Positions 9,140-13,824 of a DNA stretch of 13,824 bases are shown here, piece by piece. Positions within the stretch are counted from its first letter, which is position 1. Each line of letters starts with the position of its first letter. Source of the stretch: Hamiltosporidium magnivora. Its lineage: Eukaryota > Microsporidia > Dubosqiidae. The notes below the pieces were generated by a model that had not been told where the DNA came from, did no database searches, and saw only the letters and a program-made list of their open reading frames with translations. The stretch spans positions 1 through 13,824 of the forward strand of contig PITI01000357.1 in the NCBI GenBank assembly GCA_004325065.1, in the 5' to 3' direction. A program made the position numbers and the translations under genes.

Positions 9140-10471
9140 AAACATAGTTTGCGATAATTAAATTTGCACTGCCTAACATTTAAATTTTTATTATTATATG
9201 AGCCTTATATATGGTATTTTCTATGATATTACGGTTATATTCGGTAGAATCAAGCTTTGTTAGTTTTAAATCAATACATATAATGCATTTATATAATCTA
9301 AATCAAAAAAAAAAATGCAAATTGTAAATCGATATTTTTATTGAATTTGAGTTATTCTTATTCTTAAATGTAAGTCTCCTTCCTGTATTAGACATCATTA
9401 TAGTTATGTAGTGAAATTGGCTTCACACTTCAAATTATAAAAATTTTGGTACCTTATCTGGTTTTGATTAGCCCAATGAAATTTTATGTATAAGAATTGT
9501 ATCCTTCTAAAGAAGTCATGTGATGTGTATAGATATATACCAATGAGCTTTTATAATATTGTTTTTTTTCTAGCTTTTAAATCTATAAGTTTCTTATCGA
9601 AGTTCGAGATTTAATACTTTAAATATTAACTTTGTGCGTAAATCAAACTGAACAAATAAACTGCGATCTAAATTAATTTTTTTTAGTTCATTTTGATTCT
9701 ATATAGCCTTTTTAACCTACTTATTCTGGAATTGCTTCTTATGTATAAAGCAACAATTTTAATGATGCGTTTTGCCTGCAATTTTGTCTTATTTATTATT
9801 TTATTTCGTTTATTTAAGATGGATTTCTTATGATGATCTTATTTCTAGCATGTAAGTTTTATTGTGAAGTTAATTATGAATCGCTTGTATTTGTATTTAA
9901 ATATTTTCAGAAATATTTGCTAGAATAGTTCATAGTTTTTCAAATTCGTATATTTTCTGTTCTATTTAAATTAGTAGGTTGCTAATGGATTTGATGTATA
10001 TTAAAAAGATTATATAAACGAGTCTATACATCGATATAATCAATAGTTTATCTTCTTTTTCTATAAATAGATGCTAAGAAATTGCATTTTTCAGTCTATG
10101 AATGTGTTATTGTTGTCGTATTTTACATTCAAATCTACTAATATTTAATTTTTGTTTAAAAAACTATGTTTTATTCAAAAAAATAAACATATGTAGGATT
10201 TTTTATAAAAATATTTTTCCTAATTATTAATTTGGGAACGTGTTAAAAGAGTATATATTGAATTTAATATATAATATCTATAAGGACCACTTTAAATTTA
10301 TAATATGTAATAATTTCGATGTTAAGGCAAATTATGAATGATTGTTTTGTTACAAATACAACCATAAAAGAAATTACACAATTAGAAAAAATAGGCTAAT
10401 TATTTATTTATTCTACTTATCAATACTAGAATAGTAAATTCTTTTTCTTATGTACTTATCATTGCTTTGTA
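9140..10471. other. A+T-rich tract without genes
   Basis: No gene or RNA is visible on either strand. There are several A and T runs (for example an 11-A run near 9305) but no tandem repeat of note. Confidence 0.55.
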
Positions 10472-10527
10472 TATTCTGTTTAGATTTTTATTTTTTGCAA
10501 AAAATCTGGATTTTTATAAACAGAATA
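10472..10527. repeat. Nested inverted repeat with a 16-bp palindrome
   Basis: TATTCTGTTTA (10472-10482) and TAAACAGAATA (10517-10527) are exact 11-bp reverse complements. Between them lies ATTTTTTGCAAAAAAT (10490-10505), a perfect 16-bp palindrome, and AGATTTTT (10482-10489) also complements AAAAATCT (10500-10507). The elements can form one nested stem with an asymmetric bulge. No gene directly abuts it. The role is unknown. Confidence 0.5.
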
Positions 10528-11017
10528 ATTTACAAAAATGCCTATTTTTGGTCTTATTTTTTGACTCTATTTGAGTTTTCAGGATATGTTACAAATAAAG
10601 ATATATGTTGATATATTATTGCCTTTTAAGAAAAAGATGGTGGCTATTGAGAGGATGTTAGCATTAATATATTTATCATTTTTTCCGTCTTTTTAAAAAA
10701 TTATTAGGTATAAAATTCTAACTTAAAACTATATTCCTTGTTTTGCATCACATTTATTTTTGATTTAATTTTTTGAAATGTTCTTTTAAATTATTATAAA
10801 TAAAAAATTAAAAAAGTATTATTGGTTGGAATGTGCGTTAATCAATTGATGACAGTAAAAAATTTTTATTCAAATATGTTTTTCAAATTTACTTTTAAAA
10901 CAGAACAATCGATACAATTAACATTTGCTAAAAATTATATTGACATAATAAAATTAAATTTTATTAAATTTCATATGAAATTCTTTTTGTTAAAAACCAA
11001 GAAAAGAGTAACTAAAT
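10528..11017. other. A+T-rich 3' flank of the LRR pseudogene
   Basis: LRR-like reading on the minus strand stops near 11018, and below that the same frame is full of stops. A plus-strand frame at 10822-11028 opens with TTG and has no motif, so I do not call it a gene. Confidence 0.45.
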
Positions 11018-11332
11018 TTATTTGCTAAATTTTATATCTTTAAATAATTTGGGGAAACCGAGAATATCATCAAGCAGATTTAAAGTTAACATGTTTTTAT
11101 ATAAATGTACAGTTATCTTCATTATCTTTATGTTCTTCCACAGATTTGACAATCACTGTATCTTTCGTTATTTTTTGGGTTAAAATTCTTAATTTTAAAC
11201 TTGTAGATAGCGAAATAGGAAAATTGGTGAGATCAAGAAAAGTGTTTCTGATAATTCTTACATTTCATATATTGAGATTTATCAGAGAACAAAATGTTTT
11301 GTGAATTAATGTCTATAAAATTAAACTCGTTT

Positions 11333-11710
11333 TCAAATGTATAATAAAGCTTCTAGAGTAGAAACCAATGGGGTGTTTTCCAATATTAAAAGACTGCCAC
11401 CTTTTATTTCATTTAAAGATAAATCAAGGATTTTCATCATTTCAAACCGACTTAATATACTCAAATCTGTTTTTCTTACTAAATTGCTAAGTAAATACAA
11501 TTTCGTTAAATTTAGAGGAAAATATTCTGTCTTTGGAAAATCAAGATATTTGATATTGCAAAAAGAAATATCTATATTTTCCATACTGTTAAAATATATA
11601 AAAGTAACAGCCGGTTTCTGTTTATTATTTCTGCCTAATACTAATATTTTTATGTTTTTCCTCAAATTAGAGTTTACGAATACATTTAAGTCCGAATCGT
11701 TCAAGTTTGT
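11333..11710 (-). pseudogene. LRR segment (C-terminal part) of the broken gene
   Basis: This is the longest uninterrupted LRR stretch, bounded by TAA (11713-11711) and TGA (11335-11333). Counting from a TTG codon at 11704, LRR-like strands lie at residues 18-27 (IKILVLGRNN), 41-56 (MENIDISFCNIKYLDF), 66-75 (LTKLYLLSNL) and 90-100 (MKILDLSLNEI). There is no ATG near the start, and the preceding LRR segment is in the same frame. It is therefore a fragment of the larger gene and not a gene of its own. After the TGA, LRR-like sequence resumes in frame at about 11152-11021 (for example LTLNLLDDILGFPKLF). Confidence 0.7.
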
Positions 11711-11743
11711 TTATATCAAGTTTAATTCACATAAAGATGCTTA

Positions 11744-12073
11744 TTCGAATATCAGTTTTAACTCAAGAGGCAATATTTTGTTTTGTCCTACTTTCAAACT
11801 TTTAAGAGTAAAATTTGAATTTCTATAAAACATATGTCGAAAATAAAAACTTTCTCGATGAGTTCTTGATATATATAATTCTTTAACATTTATATTGCTA
11901 TTTAATAGCTTAAGGATTATATCTTCAAAGGGAATGCCGACTATATATATGTACTGCAATCGGTTAAAATTTGATGCTCTGAACCTATATTTATATTCAA
12001 AGTTTTTATTGGATTCACATATGTTGAATTTCTCTAGGTTTCGAAACAATAATATTGTGTTAAAATCTTCACT
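11744..12073 (-). pseudogene. LRR segment (middle part) of the broken gene
   Basis: This open stretch of 110 codons lies between TAG (12076-12074) and TAA (11743-11741), in the same frame as the LRR segment after it. It contains irregular leucine/isoleucine repeats: LEKFNICESN, LQYIYIVGIP, VKELYISRTH and LKSLKVGQNKIL, spaced about 24 to 27 residues apart as in LRRs. It has no ATG at its beginning. Before the TAG, the same frame gives further LRR-like sequence (ITKIANLTELNTIIF, then LTELELTNSFL), showing that the TAG is an internal lesion. Confidence 0.65.
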
Positions 12074-12915
12074 CTAAAGAAAACTATTTGTAAGCTCTAG
12101 CTCCGTAAGTTTAAATATGAAGCTACAATATTTCAAGCATGCAAATGTATTCTTTTCAAGGAATGAATCACTAAAAATAATTGTATTTAATTCTGTTAAA
12201 TTTGCGATTTTTGTAATATTATTCTGTGTAGTTTTAGATCTTGAATAAACAAAATATTTTAGATGTATCTATAACTTTTTTTAAAAAATCAATATATTTA
12301 CTCCTAATTCTGATAAAATAATTGTCCTATTATGCATGTTTTTAAATTTCAACAATAAAAATATATTAATTTTTGTTATTATTGTGCCGAAAATCTATAG
12401 TATTCGAATCTTATCTATTCCTTTGCCATCTATTATATATGAAATAACCTTATAAATACCTCTTTCCTCTAAAACCAATACTTCTAATATAAACATATCT
12501 TTTAAATTATTAAATAGGCCGGACCTTTGTGAATCTATTTTTCAGCCAATATTGTTATCTTTTCCTTTCTACGAAAAATATATTGAATCTTAAAAAACTT
12601 ATGAATGTTATATTTCTAGCGTTTTTTAGAATTAAATCCCAACAGGTTCCATCAAGAGTAAGCTATCATTGCCAATAAATACATTTGAATTTTCTCATAC
12701 AAACTTGTTTACGATGTTAGAATCATTACTGTTTTCCGTAATTATATTGTTTATAACAGCTATGGATAATAAAAAGGTTAAAAAAATGAGAAGATGATTT
12801 GTAATATTATTTACAACCAGATTCTTTTTGAAAATTAAATTGATTCGGTACGTGTATCTGATAATATAAAAGATTCTTAAAAGATTCAAATAGAAAAAGA
12901 TATTTGAATAGCATC

Positions 12916-13383
12916 TTAGATTAAAAAATGGTCTAACAATTTTAAAATATCTATAAAAGTTTTTGCAAAAATCAATTTTATATAAGGTTTTATTGACAAA
13001 AACAATCTAAAAATGTATAAATTATTAAAACTTAATATTTTTCCTAAGTAAAAAAGTTGTTTGAGTTTCTCCGAATTAAAATGGTTGCTTAAAGCCTCAT
13101 AATTACTTTCTAAATACACTGGAATTTTAAACCTAAAAATATTTAAATTTTTATATTTGATTTCTTTAAAACATAAATTTTGATCTATGAATATGTGTCG
13201 TTTTTCGTTACTTTTATCATAAACACTAAAAAAATTATTATTAATGTTAAAAATACCTACGATAGTCTCTACATATTCGTTTTTATTAAAATAAATAGCA
13301 TTCTTCAAATTTTTATCCATAAATGAAACATATAATTTATGATTGAATCTGAGCAAAGAAAAAAACAAAAAAATAGTTTTCAT
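12916..13383 (-). CDS. Open 5' part of the LRR gene: leader and possible BTB-like domain
   Basis: This 155-codon frame starts at ATG with MKTIFLFFSLLRF, a short hydrophobic leader that could act as a signal peptide, though I see no clear cleavage site. The body is rich in Asn, Lys, Phe and Ile. Residues 120-155 (NNLYIFRLFL...KTFIDILKLLDHFLI) recall the end of a BTB/POZ fold, where an F..FL strand is followed by a helix of the type LL..AD.L.I. This resemblance is weak and by eye only. The stop directly after LLDHFLI is probably produced by a frameshift, because protein-like sequence continues immediately in another frame (hydrophobic segment near 12805-12745). If transcribed, it could give a short truncated protein; gene callers would probably report it as hypothetical. 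Confidence 0.5.
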   Translation of the reverse strand: MKTIFLFFSLLRFNHKLYVSFMDKNLKNAIYFNKNEYVETIVGIFNINNNFFSVYDKSNEKRHIFIDQNLCFKEIKYKNLNIFRFKIPVYLESNYEALSNHFNSEKLKQLFYLGKILSFNNLYIFRLFLSIKPYIKLIFAKTFIDILKLLDHFLI

Positions 13384-13395
13384 GGCTTTTTTATA
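13384..13395 (-). promoter_or_regulatory. Possible TATA-like element abutting the LRR start codon
   Basis: On the minus strand TATAAAAAAGCC directly precedes ATG at 13383. Microsporidian genes often have very short leaders with their promoter element close to the ATG, so the position is plausible. In DNA this A/T rich, such a match is weak evidence. Confidence 0.2.
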
Positions 13396-13824
13396 TTTAA
13401 ATATTTTAAATATATTTATATTTTCATGATTTCTATAAATTAATGTTTTAACTTAGAAACCGAGTTCAAATAATCTTTTGATTTTCGTTTGGAAAATATA
13501 TTTAAACTAAATCTATTTAAATTTAAGTAGAAAATATAATTTACGGATTTCTTTGAATGTTTTTTTAAATATTTCCAAGATTTTTAGTCAAAAATGAAAA
13601 TTTTTATAATATTCCAATTTTAGTAGATATATTTTATATTTTTTTTATTGATCTTTTATTAATCTAAATATAATTTGTCTTACTATTCATTTGTTCGTTT
13701 GCAGTAAAATCTAAAATTGCTAAATTTTAATTAAAACTTAAAAAAAAATCTAACAGTTTTTTCGAAGATTCAAATCTTAACATGATGGATTCTAAATGTT
13801 AAAGAAGAGAAGAGAAAAACATAA
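13396..13824. other. Upstream flank of the LRR gene, no gene seen
   Basis: This A/T-rich sequence has no open frame, RNA gene or repeat that I can identify. The purine-rich end (about 13800-13824) is unremarkable. It would contain any distal promoter of the LRR gene. Confidence 0.5.

Larger units (their letters stand above)
11018..13383 (-). pseudogene. Decayed secreted leucine-rich repeat protein gene
   Basis: Reading from ATG at 13383, one frame is open for 155 codons. The protein-like signal then moves by a frameshift near 12905 into a second frame that carries LRR-like sequence to about 11018. The second frame is interrupted by TGA at 12697-12695, TAG at 12397-12395, TAA at 12283-12281, TAG at 12271-12269 and 12076-12074, TAA at 11743-11741 and 11713-11711, and TGA at 11335-11333. 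Between about 12656 and 12513 the protein-like reading shifts to the third frame, contains one TAA (12557-12555), and returns. LRR-type strands such as LTKLYLLSNL and MKILDLSLNEI recur. Intact, the gene would have encoded roughly 790 residues. LRR domains normally bind proteins, and secreted LRR families in microsporidia are suspected host-contact proteins, but no specific role can be given. All three stop codons occur, so recoding does not rescue it. Sequencing errors could explain some breaks but hardly all. Confidence 0.75.

Noticed and set aside
10822..11028. 68-codon plus-strand ORF
   Set aside because: TTG start, simple Phe/Lys/Ile composition and no domain.
11895..12077. 60-codon plus-strand ORF
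   Set aside because: Antisense shadow of the LRR segment at 11744-12073.
11018..12697. Alternative genetic code making the LRR gene intact
   Set aside because: TAA, TAG and TGA all interrupt it and real frame changes are present, so reassigning one or two codons cannot restore the frame.
12695..12889. 64-codon minus-strand frame as a separate small membrane protein
   Set aside because: It lacks an ATG start and lies in frame with the LRR segments that follow, so it is better read as part of the broken LRR gene.
1..13824. CRISPR array or bacterial operon structure
   Set aside because: No regularly spaced short repeats, no Shine-Dalgarno-led gene strings, and no bacterial gene content.

Overview
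This is a very A+T-rich, gene-poor window. I infer it comes from the nuclear genome of a eukaryote, most plausibly a microsporidian with an expanded genome (Hamiltosporidium- or Edhazardia-like). The reasons are the strong A/T bias, long tracts with no open frame, no sign of bacterial operons, tRNA or rRNA genes, and one recognisable protein-coding locus. That locus is a single-exon gene whose N-terminus looks like a secretory leader and whose body is a degenerate leucine-rich repeat (LRR) region. Expanded families of this type are known in large-genome microsporidia. The assignment is an inference; no marker gene is present.

Layout. Positions 1-640 hold a G+C-richer sequence whose diverged second copy lies in the same orientation at 6037-6665. 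A short third segment resembling only the end of that repeat lies near 7601-7652. From 641 to about 4120 I find no gene, only small hairpins at 1674-1698 and 3564-3582. Two further G+C-richer islands, 4120-4345 and about 4600-4790, contain several complementary segments but no convincing reading frame. Positions 4801-6036 and 6666-8400 have no recognisable gene. Two adjacent hairpins (8403-8438 and 8455-8498) precede a doubtful small ORF at 8627-8833. A nested palindrome lies at 10472-10527.

The only confident coding locus is on the minus strand, from 13383 down to about 11018. Its first 155 codons (13383-12916) are open and start with ATG. The rest reads as LRR protein, almost all in one frame, but is broken by frameshifts and by TAA, TAG and TGA stops. 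I call it an LRR pseudogene. No genes here can be shown to work together. The window looks like a repeat-littered, decaying intergenic or subtelomere-like region next to a dead member of a secreted LRR family.
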